DNA of 64,000 bases from Enorma phocaeensis. Its GTDB lineage: Bacteria; Actinomycetota; Coriobacteriia; Coriobacteriales; Coriobacteriaceae. The notes beneath the pieces are model-generated. The model had not been told where the DNA came from and made no database searches. It saw nothing but the letters and a program-made list of their open reading frames with translations. Shown piece after piece: positions 44,410-53,260 of the stretch. The position numbers and the translations under genes are program-made. The stretch lies in the NCBI RefSeq assembly GCF_900186505.1, contig NZ_LT891969.1, forward strand, positions 372,001-436,000, given 5' to 3'. Within the stretch, counting starts at the first letter, position 1. Each line of letters starts with the position of its first letter.

Positions 44410-45437
44410 CGAGTCGCCTCTTCAGATGCAGGCTGAATGGCATCGCGGATGAGGGCGATGCGACGCATCAGGTCATCGAACATGTCAGGGGTCAGCGCTT
44501 GAGCGCCATCGGACCATGCATGGCTTGGGTCGTCGTGAACCTCGATCTCCAGGCCGTCCGCGCCGGCAGCCGTCGCGGCGAGCGCCATGGGAGCGACGTA
44601 ACGGGTGTAGCCGGTCGCATGGCTGGGGTCGGCGACCACAGGAAGATGCGAGAGGTAATGGAGCACGGGAACAGCATTCAGGTCGAAGGTGTTCCTCGTG
44701 CGCGTCTCGAACGTGCGAATGCCGCGCTCGCACAGTATCACGTTGTCGTTGCCCTCGCTCATGATGTACTCAGCAGCCATGAGGAGCTCATCGATGGTCC
44801 CCGACATTCCACGTTTGAGCAGCACGGGCGTTTTCGTTTTACCGACCTCTTTGAGCAGGGTGAAGTTCTGCGCATTGCGGGCGCCGATCTGCATGACGTC
44901 GATGCGCTTGTCGAGGAAGACCGGGATATCGCGTGCATCCATGATCTCGGTCACGATGGGCATGCCGAGCTCGGCGCGCGCTTCGCAGAGCAGGTCCAAG
45001 CCCGCAGGGCCCATGCCCTGGTAGGCGTAGGGGCTCGTTCGGGGCTTGTAGGCGCCACCGCGAAGCATGGTCGCACCGGCAGCATGAACGCGCCGTGCGA
45101 TGCGGATGAGGTTCTCGCCCTCTACGGAGCACGGGCCGGCGATGACCTGGAAGTGCCCGCCGCCCAAGAGGACCCCGCCCCCGCAGTCGATGACGGAGTC
45201 TGCGGGGTGGAACTTTCGGTTCGCCTTCTTGAACGGCTCTGAGACACGCTGCACGCGCTCCACGATATCCATGCTTTCAAGCAGGAACGGATCGATCTTG
45301 GTTGTGTCGCCCACCAAGCCGATGATGAGTTCGTTCTCGCCTCGACTGATGTGCGCTTGCAGTCCTTTGCCTTCGATCCAGCTGGCAAGCTTCTTCACAG
45401 CCCTATCGTCGGCGCTGTTCTTGAGTATCGCGATCAT
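44406..45437 (-). CDS. aroF: 3-deoxy-7-phosphoheptulonate (DAHP) synthase, AroF / type I-beta with regulatory N-domain
   Basis: 343 residues; first step of the shikimate pathway. Residues 1-67 form the small ferredoxin-like regulatory domain seen in Thermotoga-type enzymes. The barrel contains VIAGPCSVEGE (metal Cys), LRGGAYKPRTSPYAYQG, QIGARNAQNFTLL and LPVVADPSHATGY (metal His), with further ligands in EIEVHDDPSHAWSDGAQAL. The ATG at 45437 has AGGAGA 5 nt upstream. It heads the aro cluster; the leader from 45438 to 45545 has no visible T-box or known attenuator. Confidence 0.95.
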   Translation of the reverse strand: MIAILKNSADDRAVKKLASWIEGKGLQAHISRGENELIIGLVGDTTKIDPFLLESMDIVERVQRVSEPFKKANRKFHPADSVIDCGGGVLLGGGHFQVIAGPCSVEGENLIRIARRVHAAGATMLRGGAYKPRTSPYAYQGMGPAGLDLLCEARAELGMPIVTEIMDARDIPVFLDKRIDVMQIGARNAQNFTLLKEVGKTKTPVLLKRGMSGTIDELLMAAEYIMSEGNDNVILCERGIRTFETRTRNTFDLNAVPVLHYLSHLPVVADPSHATGYTRYVAPMALAATAAGADGLEIEVHDDPSHAWSDGAQALTPDMFDDLMRRIALIRDAIQPASEEATR

Positions 45438-45545
45438 GTAGTCTCCTGCTATCGTGCTGAAACGGTTCAAGTATTGAGAGTTTAGCGCACTTGTCCGCGC
45501 GCTTGGTCACGAACACCGGCCCAGCACGGCTTCGAAACAACATAA

Positions 45546-45575
45546 GAAAAATCCGGGCTGCCGAGCAACCCGGAT
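45546..45575 (-). terminator. Terminator of the tRNA-Arg gene
   Basis: On the minus strand ATCCGGG and CCCGGAT (45569-45575 and 45551-45557) form a stem with a GC-rich inner extension, followed by TTTTTC. It separates the tRNA from the aro cluster. Confidence 0.85.
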
Positions 45576-45584
45576 GAAGCGTCT

Positions 45585-45661
45585 TGGTGTCCCATGCAGG
45601 ATTCGAACCTGTGACCTTCTGCTCCGGAGGCAGACGCTCTAATCCACTGAGCTAATGGGAC
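45585..45661 (-). tRNA. tRNA-Arg (anticodon CCG)
   Basis: 77 nt on the minus strand, including an encoded CCA end (45585-45587). The acceptor stem GTCCCAT pairs with ATGGGAC, the D arm is GCTC..GAGC, the anticodon stem TCTGC / GCAGA holds the loop CTCCGGA with anticodon CCG, and the T arm is ACAGG TTCGAAT CCTG(C). It reads CGG codons. Confidence 0.95.
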
Positions 45662-45674
45662 GTTGATGACAGCC

Positions 45675-45702
45675 ATTATACTCAAACAGGGCCGAGAAGC
45701 AA
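45675..45702 (-). promoter_or_regulatory. Promoter of the tRNA-Arg gene
   Basis: On the minus strand TTGCTT (45702-45697), a 16-nt spacer and a perfect TATAAT (45680-45675). Transcription would begin 6-8 nt before the mature 5' end at 45661. Confidence 0.65.
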
Positions 45703-45860
45703 CGGCAGCGATATCCGCTCGATGCGCGCGTTCGAAGACCATGGCCTCTTCTTGCTTGCCATGCTTGTTGCGCGGGCCGTCGAGGATAATTCGCGTACTT
45801 GCGTTCATGATCGTTTTTGTGGGTAAGCTTATGGGCGTTCAAAAACTGCAGGGAGGTTCG

Positions 45861-48758
45861 ATGACAGGGGATTGCGAGGCGGCTGACGTGTCCGGAGCGC
45901 ACGGTGCCGTGGATTCGCCGTCGACGATGCATGGGTTGACATCCTCCGAGGTTGCCGAGCGCGTTGCCCAGGGGCGCGTCAACATCAACACCGAGCTCAA
46001 GACCAAATCGGTCAAGCAGCTCGTACTCGATAACTTGCTCACGCTCTTCAACCTTATCAACTTGGTGCTTGCGTTGCTCGTGATCATCGCGGGCTCATTC
46101 AAGAACCTCACGTTCCTCGCAATCGTCGTGCTCAACACGGGCATTGGTATCGTGCAGGCTCTTCGCTCAAAGCGCATGGTGGATAAGCTGACGCTCCTTG
46201 CGACCAAGAAGGCGACGGCCTTGCGCGATGGGGTTGAAGTCGAGCTCGATCTTGACGACATCGTCATCGACGAGGTTGTCAAACTCGGTCGCGGCGACCA
46301 GGTGCCTGCGGATGCGGTCGTTATCAAGGGCGAGGCGCAGGTTAATGAAAGCCTGCTCACGGGAGAGAGCAACTTGATCAAGAAGGCTCCGGGCAGCGAG
46401 CTCATGAGCGGCAGCTTTCTCGATTCCGGTCTGGTCTATGCGCGAGTGGTCCATGTTGGTGCCGAGAACTACGTCGCCAAGATCAACAACGAGGCGAAGT
46501 ACGTTAAAAAGGTAAACTCCGAGATCCTCAACACGCTGAACCTCATCGTCAAGTTCGCAAGCGTCATCATGCTTCCTCTGGGAATCGCCCTGTTCATATC
46601 GAGTGTGAGCGAGAGCTATGCCGTTTGGGAGGCGACATCGACCGATCCCTCTGTGGGAATGTTCTCATGGATGTTCTCCGGCCCGGAAGCGTGGGGAGCC
46701 GTATCGGCGGCGATCCTCTCCACGGTGGGTGCGCTTTTGGGGATGATCCCACAGGGCCTTGTGCTGCTCACCTCATCGGTGCTCGCCATCTCCACCATTC
46801 GGCTCGCCCGCAGAAACGTCCTTGCCCAGCAGCTCTACTGCATCGAGACACTGGCACGCGTCGATGTGCTCTGCCTCGATAAGACCGGCACGATAACGTC
46901 TGGTCGAATGGAGGTGGAGGGTAGCTATCCGCTGCCTATCGAGGGGCCTGCAGCGGACATCGCGCTGCCCGCCGAGGTCGCTCTGGTCGATTTCGCGCTC
47001 GCCAACATCGCACGGGCAACATCCGAAGATGCGAACGAGACCTGCAAGGCTCTGCTCGACCGGTATGAGGCTTCGAACGTGCCGATAAGCGCGCCCGTTC
47101 GCGTCGTACCGTTCTCATCCGCGAAGAAGTGGAGCGGTGCGGTATTTGCAGAGGGCGCCTTTGTGATGGGGGCGGCGCAGTTCGTTCTCGACCACGAGAC
47201 GTTCCGGCAGGTGGAGGATCGCGTCGCCGAGCTGGCGAGCACCTGCCGCGTGCTCGTCGTCGCGCTCGTGGACGGCTTCGATGAGGACGGCAACATGTTG
47301 GGCGCTGCCCGGCCGCTGGGCTTCGTGACCATCCGCGACGAGATCCGCACTTCCGCTGCTGAGACCATCGGTTACTTCAACGAGCAGGGCGTTATCCTGA
47401 ACGTCATCTCGGGCGACGACCCGCGAACGGTATCCTCTATCGCGAAAGTCGTAGGCATTCCCGGTGCCGACGCCTTCGTTGACGCGACGACGCTTGACAC
47501 GCCTGGGAAGATCGACGCGGCCATCGATCGATATCACGTGTTCGGGCGCGTGACCCCGCAGCAGAAACGAGAGCTCGTCCAGGCGCTTCAGCGCCGCGGC
47601 CATACCGTTGCCATGACAGGCGATGGCGTAAACGACGTCCTCGCGCTCAAGGAAGCGGATTGCTCGGTTGCGATGGCGGCTGGTTCGGACGCGGCGCGCA
47701 ACGTGGCGGAACTCGTGCTCGTGGATAACGATTTCGCGAGCATGTCCGCTGTCGTGGCGGAGGGGCGCCGCTCCATCAACAACCTTCAGCGCTCTGCAGC
47801 GCTGTTCCTAACCAAGACCCTCTTCTCCATGGGTCTTGCCGCGATCTGCATCGCGTTTCCACCGTATCCATTCCAGCCTATACAGATGACGCTCATAAAC
47901 TTCTTCTGCATCGGCTACCCCGGTTTCGTGCTCGGACTCGAGGCCAACCGCGCGCGCGTCGAGGGCAGTTTTCTCGTCAACGTCGTCAAGCGCGCGTTCC
48001 CTGCGTCTGTCTCAGTCATCGTCGGAGCCTGCCTGTGCATGCTTGCAAGCTCGCTGCTCGCGTTCGATGTTTCAACGCTTTCCACGATGTGCCTCGTTTC
48101 GACAGCGAGTGTTGGGTGCTGCCTCATTTGGCGAATCTCACAGCCGTTCACGATAGTGCGCGCCTTGCTCTTCGCCTCCATCATCGGAGGGCTCGCGATC
48201 GGCATCATCGGATTTCCCGATTTCTTCTCGATCGCGTACATGGGGTGGGGGCTGGCCATGCTGCTCGCGGTCATTTCGCTCGCTTGCTGTGCCGTGTTCT
48301 TCCGGCTTGCTCGATTGATGGATTCCCGCGCGCCCCGAACGACGCGTCTTGCATCGGGCTTTGGCCGCGGGGTTCGCGTATCTTTGGGGCGCAAGGGCTC
48401 CAAAAGGCGCGTTTCCTCCACGGGATCTTCGGCAAGAAGGGCCGTGAACGCAGTGAGGGCGCGCATCCAGAGGCAACCCGACCGAACCATGGACGCGGAC
48501 AACGCAGCGGTTGCTCCGGCATCCACGCGTTCTTTCGACGAGCCCTCGGTGAATACGGACCCTGCTGTTGATGCGCCTCAGGCACGGGATACGAAGTCGG
48601 GTGTCCGAAGGTCAGCCCCATCGACGGGGCATGGCATCGACGGTTCGGGCGCTCGATCGGTGCGAACGGTAACGAAGTCAACGGGCGGGATCACGATGCG
48701 CATGCCGCGGCGCCCTCGTGCGCGCTCGAGCGGAATCGGCGAATCGCGTGATGGATAG
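45861..48758 (+). CDS. Cation-transporting P-type ATPase, CtpE-like
   Basis: 965 residues. A-domain LLTGES near 165; phosphorylation site CLDKTGTIT near 340; hinge MTGDGVNDVLALKEAD near 590. The membrane motif before the P-domain is GMIPQGLVLLTSS, with Q in place of the E of PEGL, which together with TLFNLINLVLALLVI near the start recalls mycobacterial CtpE, a Ca2+ importer; the ion here is inferred. The C-terminal membrane block ends near 845 and is followed by about 110 basic, Ser/Arg-rich residues of no recognised fold. GGGAGG lies 4 nt before the ATG at 45861. It diverges from the tRNA gene. Confidence 0.88.
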   Translation: MTGDCEAADVSGAHGAVDSPSTMHGLTSSEVAERVAQGRVNINTELKTKSVKQLVLDNLLTLFNLINLVLALLVIIAGSFKNLTFLAIVVLNTGIGIVQALRSKRMVDKLTLLATKKATALRDGVEVELDLDDIVIDEVVKLGRGDQVPADAVVIKGEAQVNESLLTGESNLIKKAPGSELMSGSFLDSGLVYARVVHVGAENYVAKINNEAKYVKKVNSEILNTLNLIVKFASVIMLPLGIALFISSVSESYAVWEATSTDPSVGMFSWMFSGPEAWGAVSAAILSTVGALLGMIPQGLVLLTSSVLAISTIRLARRNVLAQQLYCIETLARVDVLCLDKTGTITSGRMEVEGSYPLPIEGPAADIALPAEVALVDFALANIARATSEDANETCKALLDRYEASNVPISAPVRVVPFSSAKKWSGAVFAEGAFVMGAAQFVLDHETFRQVEDRVAELASTCRVLVVALVDGFDEDGNMLGAARPLGFVTIRDEIRTSAAETIGYFNEQGVILNVISGDDPRTVSSIAKVVGIPGADAFVDATTLDTPGKIDAAIDRYHVFGRVTPQQKRELVQALQRRGHTVAMTGDGVNDVLALKEADCSVAMAAGSDAARNVAELVLVDNDFASMSAVVAEGRRSINNLQRSAALFLTKTLFSMGLAAICIAFPPYPFQPIQMTLINFFCIGYPGFVLGLEANRARVEGSFLVNVVKRAFPASVSVIVGACLCMLASSLLAFDVSTLSTMCLVSTASVGCCLIWRISQPFTIVRALLFASIIGGLAIGIIGFPDFFSIAYMGWGLAMLLAVISLACCAVFFRLARLMDSRAPRTTRLASGFGRGVRVSLGRKGSKRRVSSTGSSARRAVNAVRARIQRQPDRTMDADNAAVAPASTRSFDEPSVNTDPAVDAPQARDTKSGVRRSAPSTGHGIDGSGARSVRTVTKSTGGITMRMPRRPRARSSGIGESRDG

Positions 48759-48808
48759 GCATCTTTCGCGTCCCGTCGTCTTGGTCGGCATTCTGATGCC
48801 GAGTTCCA

Positions 48809-48837
48809 TTACGGTTGCTTGGTCTAGGTGGTATCCT
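48809..48837 (+). promoter_or_regulatory. Candidate promoter of the zinc-ribbon membrane protein gene
   Basis: TTACGG (48809-48814), 17-nt spacer, TATCCT (48832-48837), 60 bp before the GTG start. Confidence 0.4.
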
Positions 48838-48896
48838 ACCGTCAGCGTTAGGCTCGTCGACCGCCGGGTGCATATATGTAGCGAGAAAGGCAAGTT

Positions 48897-50000
48897 GTGA
48901 TCTGCCCCCAGTGCCTAAAAACCATTGATGACCATGCGGCCGTGTGCCCTCATTGCCACGCCTATGTTCAAGCTGCTCCCGCGCGGAAGAGCTACGTGTT
49001 CTGCGAGGGGTGCGGTGCCAGGCTTTCAGCAAGCGATCGAACCTGTCCAAAGTGCGGGCGGCCTGCTCCGGGGATCCTCTCGACCGATGCGGCTGCCTCT
49101 GATCTTGCTGCTGGCAAAACCGCGAGCTTTCCTAAGCTGACCGATGTCATGCTCGAAGGGGCCCGTTCGGGCAGAAGTGCCAGGTCTAGCTCGGTACAAG
49201 ACGTTCTCTCGGAGTCGCTCGACCCTTCGGCCACCAACATCCTCGACCGCAGCGAGCTCGACAGGAAATCCAAGAAGCGCAATCCCAATCGTGCCGAGGA
49301 TCCCTATCATCCACGAAAGATCGTCTCGCGCAGGATGCTTCTCGCCTTCAGCGCCATGGTTGTCGTCGCCTGCGCCATCGCGTTCGTTTGGTTCGATCCT
49401 CTCGGCGTGATGCCGGGCTTTTACCAGAGCGTGAGAACTTCCGCCCAAGAGTCGTTCCCGAGCCGCGAAGGCATGGGGGGCGCCGAGCAGCTGGCGGAAG
49501 ACGCAGAGTCCGATACCCAGGATGAGGGATCCCAGACGCTTGAAGACCAGACGCTCTCTGATGAGGCCGCCCTCGCGGAGCTAACCGACCTCTATGAGCG
49601 CGTGGTCGCGGTCAACGAAGGCGACGCCTTCGCCGATGCCATCGATTCGTTCAACGGCTGGTACATGGCATCGAGCCTTCAGAAGCGCCAGGATGCATCG
49701 CGTGGAGCCTATGAGGTCCGCGATGAGCTGCAAGGCATTATCGATGAGCTCGATGCGCTAAGGCTTATGGAGGGCTCTCCGTATGAGGCCGATCGCGATA
49801 ACGTACGGCAGCTTGCTCAGTGGATGTACGAGCGCATCGATGCGATCTGCGCTTCCTGGGATGTGTCGTTGGGCTATCCAGATGGGGAGTCCATGGGACA
49901 GCATCAAGATGAGATTCTCGCTCCCATGCGCGAAGCGGGTTCGAGCGCTTTGAACAGCTATTACGAGCATGTGACGGAATGGCGGCCCCAGGAGCACTGA
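48897..50000 (+). CDS. Zinc-ribbon, single-pass membrane protein of unknown function
   Basis: 367 residues. Two N-terminal zinc ribbons (CPQCLKTI with CPHCHAYV, and CEGCGARL with CPKCGRP, within 1-58) lie in the cytoplasm. A polar linker leads to one membrane helix (about 150-167, MLLAFSAMVVVACAIAFVWF). Outside are an acidic, Glu/Asp/Gln-rich stretch and a helical domain (about 225-365; LYERVVAVNEGDAF, NGWYMASSLQKRQ). No enzyme motif is visible. The start is a GTG after GAAAGG. The layout suggests a sensor or scaffold linking cytoplasm and envelope, a guess from architecture only. Confidence 0.82.
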   Translation: MICPQCLKTIDDHAAVCPHCHAYVQAAPARKSYVFCEGCGARLSASDRTCPKCGRPAPGILSTDAAASDLAAGKTASFPKLTDVMLEGARSGRSARSSSVQDVLSESLDPSATNILDRSELDRKSKKRNPNRAEDPYHPRKIVSRRMLLAFSAMVVVACAIAFVWFDPLGVMPGFYQSVRTSAQESFPSREGMGGAEQLAEDAESDTQDEGSQTLEDQTLSDEAALAELTDLYERVVAVNEGDAFADAIDSFNGWYMASSLQKRQDASRGAYEVRDELQGIIDELDALRLMEGSPYEADRDNVRQLAQWMYERIDAICASWDVSLGYPDGESMGQHQDEILAPMREAGSSALNSYYEHVTEWRPQEH

Positions 50001-50125
50001 ATCGGTGCGCGCCTTGAGGGCTAGGGGGTTAAGAATTGGCCCTTCTACATGCCGAATTCGTGAATGCCCACGGTTATTGCTAGAATTGGGACGATTGATG
50101 AGATTGTGCCGTGGGAAGGATTGCC

Positions 50126-50689
50126 ATGTTCGGTTTTGCCAGGCCTGAGCTTCATACCCCCGCTTACGATGTAGCCGGCGACGAGGTTGCCATCATCGAG
50201 ACTTCGAAGGGCTCCATCCGCGTTGCCCTGGATGGAGCGGGCGCCCCTATTCACGTCGGTAACTTCTGCGAACTAGCCACCATGGGCTTCTATGATGGCC
50301 TTAAGTTCCATCGCTATGTACCCGGCTTTGTCATCCAGGGCGGCGACCCCAACACGCGGGATATGACGGGCGCCGATGTCGCGGCCGGCAAGCCCGGTCC
50401 CGACGGCATGCCTGGTACGGGAGGTCCCGGCTGGCGCATCAAGGCCGAGTTCGCTACCAATCCGCGCAACAGCCATGTAGACGGAGCGCTTGCTATGGCC
50501 CGCTCCCAAGATCCGGATTCCGCGGGGTCGCAGTTCTACTTCTGCCTTGGTCCCCAGCACAACCTAGATTCGGGTTACACGGTCTTCGGCACGACGCTCG
50601 AAGGCCTCGATGTCATCGCCGCGCTCCGTGCAGGCGACGAGATCAAACACGTCGAGATCATCCATGACGTTCCGCGAGCGGGGGAGTAA
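50126..50689 (+). CDS. Cyclophilin-type peptidyl-prolyl cis-trans isomerase
   Basis: 187 residues. The cyclophilin fold is clear: GSIRVALDGAGAPIHVGNF, FYDGLKFHRYVPGFVIQGGDP (with the catalytic Arg of FHR) and DPDSAGSQFYFCLGPQHNLDSGYTVFG in its usual place. There is no signal peptide, so the enzyme is cytoplasmic. GGAAGGA stands 6 nt before the ATG at 50126. The next gene begins 2 bp after its stop. It assists protein folding around prolines. Confidence 0.93.
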   Translation: MFGFARPELHTPAYDVAGDEVAIIETSKGSIRVALDGAGAPIHVGNFCELATMGFYDGLKFHRYVPGFVIQGGDPNTRDMTGADVAAGKPGPDGMPGTGGPGWRIKAEFATNPRNSHVDGALAMARSQDPDSAGSQFYFCLGPQHNLDSGYTVFGTTLEGLDVIAALRAGDEIKHVEIIHDVPRAGE

Positions 50690-50691
50690 CC

Positions 50692-52092
50692 GTGAATTCT
50701 CAGCTTTTCGAGCAGGCACGTTCCGCATATCGTGCCGGTGACTATTCGACCGCTGTCCAGTTCTTTGCGGCATGCAAGGATGATTCCGAGGTCGCTGGCG
50801 AGGTCGACCACCTTAGGGGCAATGCCCTCATGAGGCTCGGCATGGTCCGCGAGGCGGCAAACGCTTATGAGCTGGCGTTGCGCGATACCGCGTACGGCAA
50901 GCGCGGCGCGCTGCTCACCAACCGCGGCAAGGCACTTTCGGCTGTCGGCGATGCAGATGGCGCCATCTCTTGCTTTATCGAGGCGACCCAGGATAATTCC
51001 TACTCCACGCCCTACAAGGCCTATCTGGGTCTTGGGCGCGCGCTCCTCTCCGAGGATCGCGTCGCCGAGGCCGGTACGGCTTTCCGCCAGGCCGCCATCG
51101 ATGGTGCAAATCCGGCTCCGGCCTCTGCCCTCGGTCAGCTCGGCGCATGCTTCGTTAAGCTCGGGCGTCCGGCTGATGCCATCGAGTCGTATCGTACCGC
51201 GCTCGATTTCGCCGGCCCACGCGATGACACGCGCTCTCTCAACGCGGGTCTTGGCTGCGCATATAGCGCGAGCGGGCGACATACCGAAGCCGTCGAAGCC
51301 TTCCGCGTCGCTACGGCGGACGGCATCTACCAGCTCACCCCCGCTGAGGCTGATGCGCAGGCCGCGTCGCAGGACGCGCTCGACGCCGCTTCTGCTCAGA
51401 ATGCCATGGCTCCTGTGGGCACCCAGCAGGTCGGGGCTCTCGATCCGCTCGATCCGCTCGGAAAGTCGGGGCAGTTCATGCCCGATCCCTCTGACACGGG
51501 CTTCTTCACCCTCACCGAATCAGAGATGATCCAGCAGGACCGCCAGAACATGAAGATCCGCCGCAGGCATCGTCACACGGGCCTTAAGGTCTTCCTTGTC
51601 ATCCTGCTCTTGCTCGTGATCGCTGCTGGCGGCCTTGCATTCGCCTATACGCGAGGGTTCGGCTTGCCCTCGCAACAGGATGCCCTTACGGGCCTCTTCA
51701 ACGCTGTTACCGATGGCGGAGACACGGGACAGTATCTAGCCCCCGGTCTTTCCGATAGCGCGCGCTCCTCGATCGTGGCCTCCATCCCCGAGGATGCGAC
51801 GCCTACCATCACCAACATGGACCAGTCCATGACGGAGTCCACGGCGCTTGTCACCGTAGAGCTGCCGCGCGGCGGCCAGCCCACGTACGAGGTCACCTTC
51901 GTACGCAACGCGAATCATATCGGATGGGCGGTGAGCTCCATCACCATGCAGTTCGATTCCTCGGATGAGCAGCCTGTTGACGGTGACGCCTCCTCCACGA
52001 CGACAACTGATGGCGCCGATGCCGCTAGCCAGGATCAGGCTGCCACCGACACCGCCGAGGAGCCCGTCTCCGAGGATGCGCCGGTGGAGTAG
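50692..52092 (+). CDS. TPR-repeat membrane protein
   Basis: 466 residues. About five tetratricopeptide-like repeats fill 1-210 (LFEQARSAYRAGDYSTAVQFF, NALMRLGMVREAANAYELAL, ALGQLGACFVKLGRPADAIESY, and others). A linker rich in Ala/Gln/Asp leads to basic RRRHRHTG and one membrane helix (about 301-322). A small external domain (about 330-425) and a Thr/Asp-rich tail follow. TPRs bind proteins, so this likely recruits a cytoplasmic partner to the membrane. It starts with GTG at 50692. It is co-transcribed with the cyclophilin and lies just before mreB. Confidence 0.82.
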   Translation: MNSQLFEQARSAYRAGDYSTAVQFFAACKDDSEVAGEVDHLRGNALMRLGMVREAANAYELALRDTAYGKRGALLTNRGKALSAVGDADGAISCFIEATQDNSYSTPYKAYLGLGRALLSEDRVAEAGTAFRQAAIDGANPAPASALGQLGACFVKLGRPADAIESYRTALDFAGPRDDTRSLNAGLGCAYSASGRHTEAVEAFRVATADGIYQLTPAEADAQAASQDALDAASAQNAMAPVGTQQVGALDPLDPLGKSGQFMPDPSDTGFFTLTESEMIQQDRQNMKIRRRHRHTGLKVFLVILLLLVIAAGGLAFAYTRGFGLPSQQDALTGLFNAVTDGGDTGQYLAPGLSDSARSSIVASIPEDATPTITNMDQSMTESTALVTVELPRGGQPTYEVTFVRNANHIGWAVSSITMQFDSSDEQPVDGDASSTTTTDGADAASQDQAATDTAEEPVSEDAPVE

Positions 52093-52111
52093 CTTGTGTT
52101 ATTTGCACAGA

Positions 52112-52140
52112 GCGGCGGCAGGAGATGTACAGGCCGCCGC
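52112..52140 (+). terminator. GC-rich hairpin after the TPR gene
   Basis: GCGGCGGC (52112-52119) and GCCGCCGC (52133-52140) form an 8-bp perfect stem with a 13-nt loop. No T run follows, so it may be a weak or factor-dependent terminator. Confidence 0.4.
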
Positions 52141-52201
52141 CCTGTGCTCTACACTAGCTTGCTAGCACAACGCCTCCTCTTTCGATTTTTCTGGAGCTAC
52201 C

Positions 52202-53245
52202 TTGTTTTCTTTGATGGACATGCTGTTCGGCCAGTACGCTGGCGACCTTGCTATCGACCTTGGTACCGCTAACACCTTGGTTTCCGTGCGCGGAAAGGGC
52301 ATCGTGATTCGCGAGCCCTCCGTCGTCGCCATCGATAAGAACGACGATAGGATCCTTGCCGTCGGCATCGAGGCCAAGCGCATGCTCGGCCGCACCCCGG
52401 GCAACATCGTTGCGGTTCGTCCGCTGAAGGATGGCGTGATCGCCGATTTCGATGTTACCGAGGCCATGCTGCGCTACTTCATCGACAAGGCTTCCGACAA
52501 GCGCTATCCCTGGACGCCCCGTCCGCGTGTCGTGGTCTGCGTGCCCTCGGGTGTCACCTCGGTTGAGAAGCGCGCTGTCTTCGAAGCGACCATGTCCGCC
52601 GGAGCGCGCCAGGCTTACCTCATTGAAGAGCCCATGGCGGCCGCTATCGGTGCCGATCTTCCTGTGGAGGAGCCCACGGGTTCTATGGTTATCGATATCG
52701 GTGGCGGTACGACCGAGGTGGCGGTTATCGCCATGGGAGGCATCGTCGTCTCACAGTCGATCCGCGTCGCGGGCGATGAGTTCGACCAGTCCATCCTTTC
52801 GCATGTACGCGATGCCTACAACCTGGCCATCGGTGAGCGCACGGCAGAGGATATCAAGATCAAGGTTGGCTCTGCGGTGCCCCTCAAAGATGAGCTCGAC
52901 GTCGAGGTGAACGGCCGCGACGTCATCACCGGTCTGCCCAAGACCGTGCGCATCGAGAGCGAGGAGATCAGGCGGGCGCTGCAAAAGCCGCTTGACGAGA
53001 TGACCAAGGCAGTCAAGGACGCCCTCGATGCGACGCCGCCGGACCTTGCCTCGGACCTCATGTACTACGGCATCCTGCTCACCGGTGGCGGGGCCCTTCT
53101 GCGCGGCCTCGACGTCTTGCTGCGTGATGAGACCGGCGTCTCTGTCAACGTGAGCCCCACTGCGCTGGATAACGTTGTCAACGGATGCGCGCGCGTCCTC
53201 GAGGCCAACGCGTTCGATGGCGGTTTCGTCCAGAGCAACGCCTAA
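52202..53245 (+). CDS. mreB: Rod shape-determining protein MreB
   Basis: 347-residue bacterial actin that guides lateral wall synthesis. AIDLGTANTLV is phosphate loop 1, MVIDIGGGTTEVAVI loop 2, GILLTGGGALLRGLDVLL the adenosine region, and IREPSVVAI and VPSGVT are family motifs. I chose the TTG at 52202, because GGAG (52193-52196) ends 5 nt upstream; the in-frame ATG at 52214 would be 17 nt from that site. TACACT (52150-52155) may be the -10. It heads mreB-mreC-mreD-mrdA-rodA. Confidence 0.95.
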   Translation: MFSLMDMLFGQYAGDLAIDLGTANTLVSVRGKGIVIREPSVVAIDKNDDRILAVGIEAKRMLGRTPGNIVAVRPLKDGVIADFDVTEAMLRYFIDKASDKRYPWTPRPRVVVCVPSGVTSVEKRAVFEATMSAGARQAYLIEEPMAAAIGADLPVEEPTGSMVIDIGGGTTEVAVIAMGGIVVSQSIRVAGDEFDQSILSHVRDAYNLAIGERTAEDIKIKVGSAVPLKDELDVEVNGRDVITGLPKTVRIESEEIRRALQKPLDEMTKAVKDALDATPPDLASDLMYYGILLTGGGALLRGLDVLLRDETGVSVNVSPTALDNVVNGCARVLEANAFDGGFVQSNA

Positions 53246-53260
53246 GAGAGGGTCCTCTCC

